Shown here piece by piece: positions 16,145 through 24,339 of a stretch of 64,000 nt of DNA. The stretch covers positions 235,813 through 299,812 of the forward strand of contig NZ_JAHEVJ010000003.1 of NCBI RefSeq assembly GCF_018599245.1, given 5' to 3'. Source of the DNA: Aliiroseovarius lamellibrachiae (GTDB lineage Bacteria > Pseudomonadota > Alphaproteobacteria > Rhodobacterales > Rhodobacteraceae). Position numbers and translations under genes: made by a program. How positions within the stretch are numbered: the stretch's first letter is position 1; each line of letters opens with the position of its first letter. The notes under the pieces were generated by a model. The model was not told where the DNA came from. It made no database searches and was given only the letters and a program-made list of their open reading frames with translations.

Positions 16145-16782
16145 CAGTGGTCCTCCTTTGGGCTGGTCACTGTGTCGGCTTCCATTGCGGCCTGGGTGAC
16201 GGCATCGGCAACCATGGGCACGGCGATGGGGCGTTCAGCACGGGTGATAAAGGCGTGCCCGTAAGCCCAAAGTTGTAGGATGAGACGCAGACATAAGATG
16301 GTAAACGCCACAGGGGCCAGAAGCTTTGCGGGCCACAGGGGCAAGGCAATATCCATCGAGCTGTCGCGGCTCCACAATGGGGCGGTGATGTCAAAGCTGC
16401 GGTCAAAATGGGCCCAACTGCCCCAAACCATCATCACCATCAAAAGAAAAATGGCCAACGTGTTTATAAATTCCGCGGCATAAAGCGCGCGGCCCCGCAA
16501 GGCCCCCACCAGCATATCCATGCGGATATGTCCGCCGTCACGTTGCACATAGGAAATGCCCATGAACGCAATAAGCGGCATCGCTTGTTCGATCCAGTCA
16601 ACATAGCCGGGCAGGGGGTGATTGGCAAAGTTGCGTCCGGACACCGAGACAACGGCCAGGACCATAAGGGAAAATACCGCCAAGCCGGACAGCAGCGCAA
16701 ACAGGCTCTCCACAGCATAGAGACGACGATCCAATCGGCTGACAAGACTGCCATCCGACATAACAAGAGAGGTTCCAGCCAT
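16144..16782 (-). CDS. dctQ: TRAP transporter small permease subunit
   Basis: A 212-residue DctQ-family protein with four transmembrane helices and the usual WIEQAMPLIAFMGISYVQRDGGHIRMDMLV block between helices two and three. It bridges DctM and the substrate-binding protein. Start at 16782 is supported by a GGGAG ribosome site seven bases upstream; Met at 16761 is an alternative. The upstream gene is dctP, 58 bases away, and a strong hairpin terminator lies in that gap. Confidence 0.9.
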   Translation of the reverse strand: MAGTSLVMSDGSLVSRLDRRLYAVESLFALLSGLAVFSLMVLAVVSVSGRNFANHPLPGYVDWIEQAMPLIAFMGISYVQRDGGHIRMDMLVGALRGRALYAAEFINTLAIFLLMVMMVWGSWAHFDRSFDITAPLWSRDSSMDIALPLWPAKLLAPVAFTILCLRLILQLWAYGHAFITRAERPIAVPMVADAVTQAAMEADTVTSPKEDH

Positions 16783-16806
16783 TGCAGGCTCCCTGTATAG
16801 AAAAAG

Positions 16807-16833
16807 GCCCGCGCGGGGTCTTTCCGCGCGGGC
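16807..16833 (-). terminator. Intra-operon attenuating terminator between dctP and dctQ
   Basis: GCCCGCGCGG / CCGCGCGGGC (16807-16816 with 16824-16833) is a perfect ten-base stem, loop seven. Read on the minus strand it is followed by CTTTTTCTATA. It should stop part of the transcription after dctP so that the binding protein is made in excess over the permease. Confidence 0.82.
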
Positions 16834-16840
16834 TGGTGGG

Positions 16841-17851
16841 TTACATGCCTTTGGCAATCATCCCGGTAACCATGTCATAGAGCTCCTGTGCGGGCAGGCC
16901 GCGGGCGGTGTTCTCTTCGATCCAGGCTTTGGCCGCGGGTGCTGCGGCGGCATCCTTAAAGGCAGCAAGCTCAGCGTCGGTGAAAGTCACCCGTTGAATG
17001 CCACGCTCGTCCAGCGCAGGTCCCCAAGCGGCCATGGTTTTGTTGTTGTAATTGTCAATATAGTGGTCAAGGGCCTCGTCGACCGAACCCAAAAGCGCGT
17101 CGCGCTGGGCGTCAGGCAGGTCGGCCAATGCGTCAGAGTTCACCACAACGGGGCAATTCACCGTGCCGGGGTTCAGGTTGGTGGTCCACCATGTGGCATT
17201 TTCAATTGTGCCAAATGACATATGCGCGTGGGGGGCAAAGCTGACGGCCTTGACGACGCCCGAATCCATCGCCTGACGCACTTCGGTCGCCGACATAGAG
17301 GTCGGGACCGCGCCGATGGTTGCCATGGCTTGGCCAATGCCGCCGGTGGCGCGTACGGAAAGCCCCTTGAAATCTGCGAGTGTGGCAGGCGCATCACCGA
17401 CCCCAACCAGATTATATTGTGGCAAAGGTGATGGCATCAAAAGGGTGGCGTTCCACCGCGCCAGATCCGCCACTGCCGCCGGGTGCTGATACAGCGCCAT
17501 CGACAAATCTCGTTCCTGTTCAAGCGAGGTCACGCCGAGAAAGGGCAGTTCCAGAACGGTGATCGAGGGGTTTTTATCGCGGTGATACCCGGCACAAAAC
17601 TGTGCCATTTCAAACGCGCCAATGGAAATACCGTCCAGGTTTTCCTTATTCTTTGACAGACCGCCGTAGGAAATATTCAGAGTGAATTCGCCATTGGTTT
17701 TGGCGGCGACCAATTCGGCCAGCTTTTCCACATGTTCCGTAAACGCGCGGCGTTTGCCCCAGACGGAAACGCTCCATTCGGTTGCCATGGCTTCGGTTGC
17801 AAAAGCAAGAGACAGCGCGGCAACAGCCCCGCGGGTGATAAATTTGTGCAT
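16841..17851 (-). CDS. dctP: TRAP transporter periplasmic substrate-binding protein
   Basis: A 336-residue DctP-type solute receptor with a signal peptide (MHKFITRGAVAALSLAFATEAMA, cleavage near residue 23). The mature protein shows the domain order of the family, including GLSVRATGGIGQAMATIGAVPTSMSATEVRQAMDSGVVKAV; the arginine of LSVRATGG is the usual carboxylate-binding residue, so an organic acid ligand is likely. Start at 17851 is fixed by a GGGAGGAAAAC ribosome site. It is the first gene of the operon. The ligand remains unknown: neighbours (small-RNA locus, mrp, uvrD) give no clue. Confidence 0.92.
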   Translation of the reverse strand: MHKFITRGAVAALSLAFATEAMATEWSVSVWGKRRAFTEHVEKLAELVAAKTNGEFTLNISYGGLSKNKENLDGISIGAFEMAQFCAGYHRDKNPSITVLELPFLGVTSLEQERDLSMALYQHPAAVADLARWNATLLMPSPLPQYNLVGVGDAPATLADFKGLSVRATGGIGQAMATIGAVPTSMSATEVRQAMDSGVVKAVSFAPHAHMSFGTIENATWWTTNLNPGTVNCPVVVNSDALADLPDAQRDALLGSVDEALDHYIDNYNNKTMAAWGPALDERGIQRVTFTDAELAAFKDAAAAPAAKAWIEENTARGLPAQELYDMVTGMIAKGM

Positions 17852-17970
17852 GTTTTCCTCCCAGATCACGCAGATGCCCAAAGCTTACATCTTTGTGGCG
17901 AGCTGCCAATGCCCAATTCTGACCAAATGGAAAAAAGGTCTGGTGTTTGTGTGCGCAGAAGGATTGGAGC

Positions 17971-18297
17971 CGCAAAAAACAAACGGCGACGCCCGGGAGG
18001 AGGGGCGTCGCCGTCTTTTCTGATGTGGCCCTCAGGGAGGAGCGGGCCATTTCAGCTGCCATCAAGATCAGGGAGGAGATCTTTTTGGCGATGCGAACAC
18101 CCCGGGAGGAGGAAGGGGTGGTTCGTAACTTTGGGGGAGCGGCAGCCTCTTGGGAGGAGGTAAGATGCTGCCGCGTCCCATGAGCCAGCTAGGGAGGAGG
18201 AAACTGGCCCGAAAAAGGTGACTGGCGGGGGCCGGGAGGAGGTAGCCCCCGCCGTCATTCGCGGCACCGCAGGGAGGAGAGCGGTGCGCGGGAAACG
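17971..18297 (-). ncRNA. Array of eight CcsR/cuckoo-type small-RNA hairpins with CUCCUCCC loops
   Basis: Starting one base after the DUF1127 stop and running leftwards, eight hairpins each expose the loop CUCCUCCC (plus strand GGGAGGAG at 18272, 18234, 18192, 18152, 18104, 18071, 18035 and 17995, each eight bases). The stems differ: 18264-18287, 18224-18253, 18184-18208, 18139-18174, 18094-18125, 18058-18089, 18025-18050, 17984-18013. The last has an 11-bp stem followed on the minus strand by TTTGTTTTTTG, a terminator. In Rhodobacter sphaeroides four such RNAs (CcsR1-4) follow a DUF1127 gene, are processed from its transcript and respond to stress through RpoHI/RpoHII. Loops resemble the anti-Shine-Dalgarno sequence. 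Homology rests on loop, layout and neighbour; the number of mature RNAs is inferred. Confidence 0.88.
17984..18013 (-). terminator. Terminal hairpin and terminator of the CcsR-like array
   Basis: CGGCGACGCCC / GGGCGTCGCCG, perfect 11-bp stem whose loop is itself the CUCCUCCC motif; minus-strand continuation is TTTGTTTTTTGCGG. One structure thus serves as both sRNA loop and transcript end. Confidence 0.85.
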
Positions 18298-18513
18298 TTA
18301 TGCGCCGTAAGCGGCTTTGCGAGCGATCGAAGAGATTTCGCTGCGGGCGATGCCCAGGTCGCCCAGCTCGCGGGTCGACAAATTGTTCAATTCACGAACG
18401 GTTTCGCGATAGAGGCCGCGTTTTGCTTGGGCTTCTTTCCAGGTCGCAACGGTTGCGAACAGGCGGTCAACGATGCCGGCGTGGGCGTTAAAGATCTCGG
18501 TTGCATGTGCCAT
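18298..18513 (-). CDS. DUF1127 small protein (CcaF1-like)
   Basis: A 71-residue basic protein whose C-terminal half is a DUF1127 domain: RGLYRETVRELNNLSTRELGDLGIARSEISSIARKAAYG. Small DUF1127 proteins act as RNA-binding factors in several alphaproteobacteria; the R. sphaeroides member CcaF1 is encoded ahead of the CcsR RNAs and affects their maturation. Here too the gene is followed directly by the hairpin array, supporting orthology. The ATG at 18513 has only a weak GAG-type ribosome site, possibly relevant since the encoded RNAs mimic anti-Shine-Dalgarno sequence. A GCGGC/GCCGC hairpin lies in the leader (18554-18566). Confidence 0.85.
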   Translation of the reverse strand: MAHATEIFNAHAGIVDRLFATVATWKEAQAKRGLYRETVRELNNLSTRELGDLGIARSEISSIARKAAYGA

Positions 18514-18821
18514 GCTATGTACTCACTCTTCGTGTGCTTGCGCGTTTCGGTTTGCGGCTTTGCCGCTAAAATCAGGTGGCGCCGTTCTTGGCGTCGTTGG
18601 GGGATAAATGGCGCTAACGCTGCAACTGCACAATCCCTGGATCACTCAATGCCGCTATGCAGAAAATGCATACGTAGTACTGACCTATCCTCACAAAACC
18701 GTTACATTAATCTGCCGCGGCCAAAAATCAGGGTTGATTGTGTGGGGTGGAGTGTCGCGCCCCCTTGTGTCTGGTGAAAAACGCGGCAAATGTGTGCTCT
18801 GAATTGCTTCTGGAGGTGGCT
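18514..18821. promoter_or_regulatory. Divergent DUF1127-mrp intergenic region with a palindrome
   Basis: 308 bases. It contains a small leader hairpin (GCGGC TTT GCCGC, 18554-18566) and a perfect palindrome TATGCA-GAAAA-TGCATA (18656-18672) that could be an operator. I looked for heat-shock (RpoH) or RpoE promoter elements on the minus strand and found none convincing: TGATCC occurs at 18637-18642 but no matching -10 follows at the right distance. Confidence 0.4.
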
Positions 18822-19898
18822 GTGACCCAAACGCGCGACGAAATTATGTCTGTTCTGTCTTCTATCGCTTTGCCCGACGGGGGGGATCTTGCCTCTCGTG
18901 ATATGGTGCGTGCGCTTTTGATTGACGGGGGCAAGGTCAGTTTTGTGATCGAAGCTGAAAACGCCGATATGGCCGCCAAAATTGAACCACAGCGCCGTGC
19001 GGCAGAAGCGGCGGTTGCGGCACTTGATGGGGTTGAAAAGGTGTCCGTGGTGCTGACCGCGCATGGCCCCGCGCAGCCGTCAAAGCCCGCGCCAAACCTG
19101 AAAATTGGCGGTCATCCAAAACCACAAGCGGGGCCGTTGGCGGTGCCGGGCGTGAAGAACGTGATTGCGATCGCGTCTGGCAAAGGGGGTGTGGGGAAAT
19201 CCACGGTCAGTTCAAACCTTGCGGTGTCCTTGGCAAAGGCGGGGCGCAAAGTTGGCCTGCTGGACGCCGATATTCTGGGGCCAAGCCAGCCGCGGATGAT
19301 GGGCACCAATGAACGTCCCTCAAGCCCCAACGGTGAAATGCTGGTGCCGGTTGAGGCGCATGGCGTCAAACTGATGTCAATCGGCTTGATGCTAAAGTCG
19401 GATCGGGAATCGGTGATCTGGCGCGGCCCCATGTTGATGGGCGCGCTGCAACAGATGTTGTTTCAGGTCGAATGGGCCCCCTTGGATGTGTTGATCATTG
19501 ATTTGCCGCCGGGCACGGGCGACGTGCAGCTGACGCTGGCGCAAAAGTCGCAAATCTCGGGCGCGGTGATTGTTTCAACCCCGCAAGACGTGGCGCTTTT
19601 GGATGCGCGCAAGGCGATCGACATGTTTGGCAAGGTGAATATCCCCATTCTGGGTCTGATCGAAAACATGTCGAGCTATGTTTGCCCAAGCTGTGGTCAT
19701 GAGGCCCATTTGTTTGGCCATGGCGGCGTGAAGTCCGAGGCCGAAGAGCTTGGTGCGCCGTTCCTTGGCGAAATCCCCCTGTCGTTGGATGTGCGTCTGG
19801 CGGGGGATGCCGGGGCGCCCGCTGTACTTGAGGGTGGGGCCGCTGCGGACGCTTACGCGTGCATCGCGCAGGACCTGATTGGTCGCGGACTAGCCTAG
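18822..19898 (+). CDS. mrp: Mrp/ApbC-type iron-sulfur cluster carrier ATPase
   Basis: A 358-residue Mrp/NBP35-family protein. Residues about 1-80 form the MIP18/DUF59-like N-terminal domain; the P-loop [10 protein letters not shown] (119-128) is the deviant Walker A with two lysines, and VCPSCGH near the C-terminal third provides the CxxC pair that holds a bridging [4Fe-4S] cluster between two subunits. Family role: assembly or transfer of Fe-S clusters to apo-enzymes, with complex I subunits among likely clients. Start: GTG at 18822 with a TGGAGG ribosome site five bases ahead; an upstream reading to 18738 is unsupported. A terminator follows at 19932. Confidence 0.94.
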   Translation: MTQTRDEIMSVLSSIALPDGGDLASRDMVRALLIDGGKVSFVIEAENADMAAKIEPQRRAAEAAVAALDGVEKVSVVLTAHGPAQPSKPAPNLKIGGHPKPQAGPLAVPGVKNVIAIASGKGGVGKSTVSSNLAVSLAKAGRKVGLLDADILGPSQPRMMGTNERPSSPNGEMLVPVEAHGVKLMSIGLMLKSDRESVIWRGPMLMGALQQMLFQVEWAPLDVLIIDLPPGTGDVQLTLAQKSQISGAVIVSTPQDVALLDARKAIDMFGKVNIPILGLIENMSSYVCPSCGHEAHLFGHGGVKSEAEELGAPFLGEIPLSLDVRLAGDAGAPAVLEGGAAADAYACIAQDLIGRGLA

Positions 19899-19931
19899 AG
19901 CGTTTCCAGTTCACAGTGTATCAAAGACAAG

Positions 19932-19957
19932 AAGCGCCCGCCGGAAGGTGGGCGTTT
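19932..19957 (+). terminator. Rho-independent terminator of mrp
   Basis: AAGCGCCCGCC / GGTGGGCGTTTT around a GGAA loop (two G-T pairs), beginning 34 bases after the mrp stop and ending in a T run. Confidence 0.82.
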
Positions 19958-20346
19958 TGCGTTGTAGCAGGGCGTGTTGGGCGCGCGCCGGGAATTCATG
20001 GGACAGATCGCCATTATGGGGTGGGAAATCGTGGGTCAGGTCTTTCTTTTGTGACTCGTCATTGGAATTTCCATGGGAAAAGTATGGAATTTTGCTGGAT
20101 TCCAGGATGTTTTTCGCTCATTTAGTGCTGAGTTTAAAAATATTTGGGAAATTATGGGCGAAAATGGAACTTTTTCTGCACCTCTATATGTAGTGTGCTT
20201 TCGCTGCATGCTCGCCTATATTTCGTGGTTTTTGCCGAATTCTTCAATGTTATAAGGCTGCAATTGGGGGTGTGGTTTGCGTAATTTTCCAAAAAATCCC
20301 ATCTAGGGGTATTGCTTCCCATGATTTCCCAGGCTATCACTGTATG
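19958..20346. promoter_or_regulatory. AT-rich control region upstream of the dcw leader, with phased TGGGA/TGGAA boxes
   Basis: About 390 bases without a gene. TGG-type boxes recur in register: TGGGA at 20022 and TGGGT at 20032 (10-base step); TGGAA, TGGGA, TGGAA, TGGAT at 20063, 20074, 20085 and 20096 (11-base step); and on the minus strand TGGGA at 20331 and 20321, a gap, TGGGA at 20301 and TGGAA at 20291 (10-base step). MraZ is known to bind TGGG repeats spaced by about ten bases upstream of its own operon, so the last set, overlapping a promoter, is a candidate autoregulatory operator. Confidence 0.55.
20312..20340 (+). promoter_or_regulatory. Sigma-70-type promoter of the mraZ leader
   Basis: TTGCTT (20312-20317) and TATCAC (20335-20340) separated by 17 bases; predicted start near 20347. 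Two TTCCCA boxes (complement of TGGGAA) at 20316-20321 and 20326-20331 sit between the hexamers, where a bound repressor would block polymerase. Confidence 0.65.
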
Positions 20347-20548
20347 CATGATGAGGACGGGAATTAAGAGGCAGCAAGACCTCGTGACACTCCCAAGTCA
20401 GGTTTCATACAGGCACCCGCTTTCATCAAGATAAGAGATCCGGCGCGTACGCGAGCAGACATCCCCCCAGGTGGCGCGCGTGACTGGACACCCGGCAACG
20501 GGCTTGGCGGTGGATTGATCAGTGGCAGCAGATCAATCCACCGTTTTT
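20347..20548 (+). ncRNA. UpsM-like leader small RNA upstream of mraZ
   Basis: The predicted transcript from the promoter at 20312-20340 reaches a strong terminator ending about 20548, about 202 bases. In R. sphaeroides the abundant sRNA UpsM, about 206 bases, is made from the mraZ 5' leader by termination just before mraZ. Position, length and terminator agree; primary sequence similarity was not tested. Some read-through must occur to express the dcw genes, or a second promoter exists. Confidence 0.68.
20509..20548 (+). terminator. Strong terminator immediately upstream of mraZ
   Basis: GGTGGATTGATC / GATCAATCCACC (20509-20520 with 20531-20542), perfect 12-bp stem with a ten-base loop, followed by GTTTTTAATTT. 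It ends 70 bases before the chosen mraZ start and would form the 3' end of the leader RNA. Confidence 0.92.
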
Positions 20549-20618
20549 AATTTAAGGCCTCGTGATGATCCACAAGAGTTCAGACGAGGCGGGTGAGGAC
20601 AGGAAAGGGACCGGACGC

Positions 20619-21128
20619 GTGGCACGCAGGTTCAGAGGCGAAAGCCAACATAAGGTGGACACAAAGGGCAGGGTCTCGATCCCAGCCCTGTTTCGCCGTG
20701 TGTTGGAAGCCGGCGATCCTGATTACACCGAAGGTCTGAACCCCAATCTTGTCATCGTATATGGCGATCACCGTCGTAACTATTTGGAATGTTACACGAT
20801 TGAGGCCATCGACGAAGTTGATGAACAGATTGCGAAACTGCCCCGTGGCTCGGTTGAGCGGCGCATGTTGGAACGTCTGTTTAACGGCCAATCCTTCCCG
20901 ACCTCCGTGGATGAAACCGGGCGCCTCGTGCTGCCGGCCAAGCTGCGTCAGAAGATCGGGTTGGAGAAAGAAGCGTTTTTCATGGCCACCGGTGATACTT
21001 TTCAAATCTGGAACCCAGAGACCTTTGAAGAGGTTGAAATGGCCCGCACCGAGGCGTGGTTGGATGACCAGCCTGATGATTTTGATCCGCTGACCCTCTT
21101 GTCGGGCGTAAGCGGGGCAGGGGAATGA
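20619..21128 (+). CDS. mraZ: MraZ, repressor of the division/cell-wall cluster
   Basis: A 169-residue protein with two AbrB-like SpoVT modules: [21 protein letters not shown] (about 6-26) and [21 protein letters not shown] (about 90-110), each with the DxxGR signature of MraZ. MraZ forms a ring and represses its own operon by binding TGGG repeats. The GTG at 20619 is chosen because relatives begin (M/V)ARRFRGE and a GGAAAGGGA site lies about ten bases upstream; in-frame starts at 20562 and 20565 add 19 residues with no conserved content. It is the first gene of the cluster, one base before rsmH. Confidence 0.93.
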   Translation: MARRFRGESQHKVDTKGRVSIPALFRRVLEAGDPDYTEGLNPNLVIVYGDHRRNYLECYTIEAIDEVDEQIAKLPRGSVERRMLERLFNGQSFPTSVDETGRLVLPAKLRQKIGLEKEAFFMATGDTFQIWNPETFEEVEMARTEAWLDDQPDDFDPLTLLSGVSGAGE

Positions 21129-21129
21129 G

Positions 21130-22143
21130 ATGACTGCGGCGCCTTCTGATCACCCTGAAAAAAAACCGCATGTGCCGGTGTTGCTGAGGCCGCTCCTTGA
21201 GGCGGTCTCTTCTGCAACTGGAACTGTGTCTGGCGATTGGGCCGATGGCACCTTTGGTGCGGGTGGATACACGCGTGGGCTTTTGGACGCCGGGGCCGAT
21301 TGGGTGGCTGGAATTGACCGCGATCCGATGGTGTTTGAAATGGCGCAGGCCTGGGCCGGTGACTACGGCGACCGGCTTGCGCTGTGCGAAGGCACGTTTT
21401 CGGACCTTGATCAGCTTGCAGGGCGCCCCCTTGACGGGGTTGTTCTGGATCTGGGCGTCAGCTCCATGCAGCTTGATATGGCCGAACGTGGGTTTTCCTT
21501 CATGAAAGACGGCCCGCTTGATATGCGGATGAGCCAATCTGGCCCGTCAGCCGCGGATCTGGTCAATGAGGCGGGCGAAGATGAGATCGCCGATATCCTT
21601 TACCATTATGGCGAAGAGCGGCTGTCGCGCCGGATCGCCAAAGCCATTTTGCGCGCCCGCGCCGAGACCCCATTTGAAACAACGCTGCAACTCGCGGATG
21701 TGATTGAAAAATGCCTGCCGCGCGCAAAGCCCGGCCAAAGCCATCCGGCCACGCGCAGTTTTCAGGCGATCCGTATTGCGGTGAACGATGAATTTGGTCA
21801 GCTGATCGAAGGGTTAGAGGCCGCTGAACGCGCGCTGAAACCCGGCGGCAAGCTGGCCGTTGTGACGTTTCATTCTTTGGAAGACCGGGTTGTTAAGCGG
21901 TTTTTGCAGGCGCGTGCGTCCGCAGGTGGCGGAGGGTCGCGGTATGCACCTGAAGTGGCCGAAGAAACGCCGCGCTTTTTACTGACCCCCAAAAAGGCCA
22001 TCGGGCCGGATGATCAAGAGCTTGCGGAAAACCCGCGTTCGCGCTCGTCCCGGTTGCGGGTCGCCACGCGAACGGATGCCCCGGCGGGGCTGCCGGACCG
22101 GGTGAAACTGGGTCTTCCGAAACTTGCCATCAAAGGTATGTAA
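21130..22143 (+). CDS. rsmH: 16S rRNA m4C1402 methyltransferase
   Basis: A 337-residue RsmH (MraW). [13 protein letters not shown] opens the protein; [14 protein letters not shown] (about 39-52) is the S-adenosylmethionine motif I, and [19 protein letters not shown] and [14 protein letters not shown] are the diagnostic blocks. It N4-methylates C1402 in the ribosomal P site. Translation is coupled to mraZ (one-base gap) and to ftsL (TAATG overlap at 22143). Confidence 0.97.
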   Translation: MTAAPSDHPEKKPHVPVLLRPLLEAVSSATGTVSGDWADGTFGAGGYTRGLLDAGADWVAGIDRDPMVFEMAQAWAGDYGDRLALCEGTFSDLDQLAGRPLDGVVLDLGVSSMQLDMAERGFSFMKDGPLDMRMSQSGPSAADLVNEAGEDEIADILYHYGEERLSRRIAKAILRARAETPFETTLQLADVIEKCLPRAKPGQSHPATRSFQAIRIAVNDEFGQLIEGLEAAERALKPGGKLAVVTFHSLEDRVVKRFLQARASAGGGGSRYAPEVAEETPRFLLTPKKAIGPDDQELAENPRSRSSRLRVATRTDAPAGLPDRVKLGLPKLAIKGM

Positions 22144-22487
22144 TGATGCGCTCGCTGTTATATGTGTGTTCTGCCCTCGCGGTTATGGGTTTGATTTATT
22201 GGGCTTATTCCGAAAACTACAAAACTCAGGCCGCCCTGGATAATGTCGAAACCCTGCAAGGGGAAATCGGCCGGATGCAAGAAGAGCTGTCGGTATTGCG
22301 TGCTGAATGGGCCTATTTGAACCGCCCGGATCGCTTGCGGGATTTGGCCGAAATGAACTTTGATCGTTTGGGGTTGTTGCCCCTTGCGCCGGAGCAATTT
22401 GGCCGTGTGGATCAAATCGCATACCCTTCAAATGATCCGCTTGCTGTCGCAAATACGGTGGATGTCAGCGCGGAGATTTCGCAATGA
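22143..22487 (+). CDS. ftsL: Cell division protein FtsL
   Basis: A 114-residue bitopic protein: a single hydrophobic helix at about 4-20, then a periplasmic heptad-like segment ([37 protein letters not shown]) matching FtsL, which pairs with FtsB and FtsQ at the septum. The fold, size and position between rsmH and ftsI carry the assignment; sequence conservation of FtsL is low. ATG ATG at the start leaves a one-codon ambiguity. Its stop overlaps the ftsI start by ATGA. Confidence 0.9.
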   Translation: MMRSLLYVCSALAVMGLIYWAYSENYKTQAALDNVETLQGEIGRMQEELSVLRAEWAYLNRPDRLRDLAEMNFDRLGLLPLAPEQFGRVDQIAYPSNDPLAVANTVDVSAEISQ

Positions 22488-24268
22488 GCCGCACCCCCCT
22501 TCGCCCCCTTGCCCGTATTCTGGACGCCCGCGCAAAGGGGGAAAACCCGGACGCGATTGAGCGCGAAAACCTGAACCAACGTCACGAAGTGATCCGCGAC
22601 AAAGTGCGTTTTCAAACCGAAGGGCGCTTGCTGGTTTTGGCCGGTATGTTTCTGTCGGCCTTCATCGTCGTTGGATCGCGGATGGCGATGCTGTCCGCGA
22701 CGGAAGCACAGGAACCGCGTGCTGAGGTTGCGGGCGCGAGCATTGCCACGGCGCGTGCCGATATTGTGGATCGCAATGGGCGGATCTTGGCGACAAACCT
22801 TGTCACCCACGCCCTTTATGCCCAACCACCGCAGATGGTGGACCCGGAGCGCGCGGCGGGTGAACTGGTGAAAATCTTTCCTGATCTCAAGGTGGATCGG
22901 TTGATCAAGGATTTCACTGGCAAGCGTAAGTTCCTGTGGATCAAAAAGAAAATTAGCCCTGAGCAAAAGCAGGCTGTGTTTGATATCGGCGAGCCGGGCT
23001 TATTGTTTGGCCCGCGTGAAATGCGCCTGTTCCCGAATGGTCATCTGGCCGCCCATGTGCTTGGTGGGGCCAGTTTTGGGCGCGAAGGCGTGGCCGCGGC
23101 AGAGGTCATCGGCGTTGCTGGCGTGGAAAAACAGTTTGATGACTATCTGCGTGATCCGGCCAACGGCGGTGCGCCGCTTGAACTGTCTTTGGACCTGACG
23201 GTGCAATCCGCCATCGAACAGGTGCTTTATGGTGGCATGAAACTGATGAACGCCAAAGGGGCGGCGTCTGTGTTGATGGATGTCTATACCGGCGAAGTGA
23301 TCTCGGTTGTGTCCTTGCCGGATTTCGACCCAAACAACCGCCCGCGCGTGTTAACTGAGGGGGATCAATCCGACAGCCCGCTTTTCAACCGTGCGGTGCA
23401 GGGCGTGTATGAGCTTGGCTCGACCTTCAAGATTTTTGCAGCCATTCAGGCGATGGATCTGGGGCTTGTGAACCCAAACACGGTGATCGACACGGGCATT
23501 CCGCTGAAAATCGGCAAATTCCGCATTGGTGAGTTCAAGGGCAAGAATTACGGCAAACTCAGTGTGTCAGACATCATCGTGAAATCCTCAAACCGGGGCA
23601 CCGGGCGGCTTGCGTTGGAAATTGGGCCGGACCGTCAGCAGGAGTTCCTTAAATCCTTAGGTTTTTTTGAACGCACCCCGTTTGAGATTGTCGAAGCGCA
23701 AGGATCCCAGCCTTTGCTGCCCAAGCGCTGGGGCAAGCTCAGCTCGGTGACCATTTCATATGGCCACGGTCTGTCCTCGACCCCGATGCATTTGGCGGCG
23801 GGTTATGCGGCGATTGCCAATGGGGGCTATACGGTGAAGCCGACGGTATTAAAGCAAACCAGCGTGGCGCGCGGGACACAGGTGATGACCCCTGCGGCGG
23901 CGTCTGCTGCGCGTGAGATGCTGCGCAAAGTGGTCACCAAAGGCACCGCGTCTTTTGGCGAAGTGGAGGGCTATCAAGTGGCGGGCAAAACCGGCACGGC
24001 GGATAAACCCAAGCCGCGCGGTGGCTATTACGACAACAAGGTGATCAACACCTTTGCGAGCCTGTTTCCGGCGAATGACCCGAAATATGTGCTGATCGTG
24101 ACCTTGGACGAGCCGGTGGAAACCTCTGGTCCAAAACCGCGCCGCACGGCCGGTTGGACGGCGGTTCCGGTGGCGGCAGAAATCATCCGCAGGGCGGCGC
24201 CCTTGCTTGGGCTAAAGCCAACCGTTGAACCTTTGGACCCAACTGGGCTAACACTCACCTCAAACTAA
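22484..24268 (+). CDS. ftsI: Septal peptidoglycan transpeptidase (PBP3)
   Basis: A 594-residue class B penicillin-binding protein. One N-terminal membrane helix (about 46-65) anchors a dimerisation/pedestal domain beginning [17 protein letters not shown], followed by the transpeptidase domain with the three active-site motifs: S313-T-F-K316 in [18 protein letters not shown] (SxN) and AGKTGTAD (KTG). It cross-links septal murein with FtsW. ATGA overlap with ftsL indicates coupling. A 71-base gap without a terminator separates it from murE. Confidence 0.97.
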   Translation: MSRTPLRPLARILDARAKGENPDAIERENLNQRHEVIRDKVRFQTEGRLLVLAGMFLSAFIVVGSRMAMLSATEAQEPRAEVAGASIATARADIVDRNGRILATNLVTHALYAQPPQMVDPERAAGELVKIFPDLKVDRLIKDFTGKRKFLWIKKKISPEQKQAVFDIGEPGLLFGPREMRLFPNGHLAAHVLGGASFGREGVAAAEVIGVAGVEKQFDDYLRDPANGGAPLELSLDLTVQSAIEQVLYGGMKLMNAKGAASVLMDVYTGEVISVVSLPDFDPNNRPRVLTEGDQSDSPLFNRAVQGVYELGSTFKIFAAIQAMDLGLVNPNTVIDTGIPLKIGKFRIGEFKGKNYGKLSVSDIIVKSSNRGTGRLALEIGPDRQQEFLKSLGFFERTPFEIVEAQGSQPLLPKRWGKLSSVTISYGHGLSSTPMHLAAGYAAIANGGYTVKPTVLKQTSVARGTQVMTPAAASAAREMLRKVVTKGTASFGEVEGYQVAGKTGTADKPKPRGGYYDNKVINTFASLFPANDPKYVLIVTLDEPVETSGPKPRRTAGWTAVPVAAEIIRRAAPLLGLKPTVEPLDPTGLTLTSN

Positions 24269-24339
24269 GCAAGTGGGTGTGACGGTCAAAATGGTCTGAA
24301 TGGCCCGCTTGCACAGGTGTTATGATTTGAGGGGGCCCT

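Noticed and set aside
17984-18287. Regularly spaced GGGAGGAG octamers as a CRISPR array
   Set aside because: Repeats are only eight bases, spacing is irregular, and each octamer is flanked by its own inverted repeat; the RNA-hairpin reading explains all of this and the DUF1127 neighbour.
18637-18666. RpoE-type promoter (TGATCC) for the DUF1127 gene
   Set aside because: The -35-like TGATCC on the minus strand has no acceptable -10 at about 18 bases; left unassigned.
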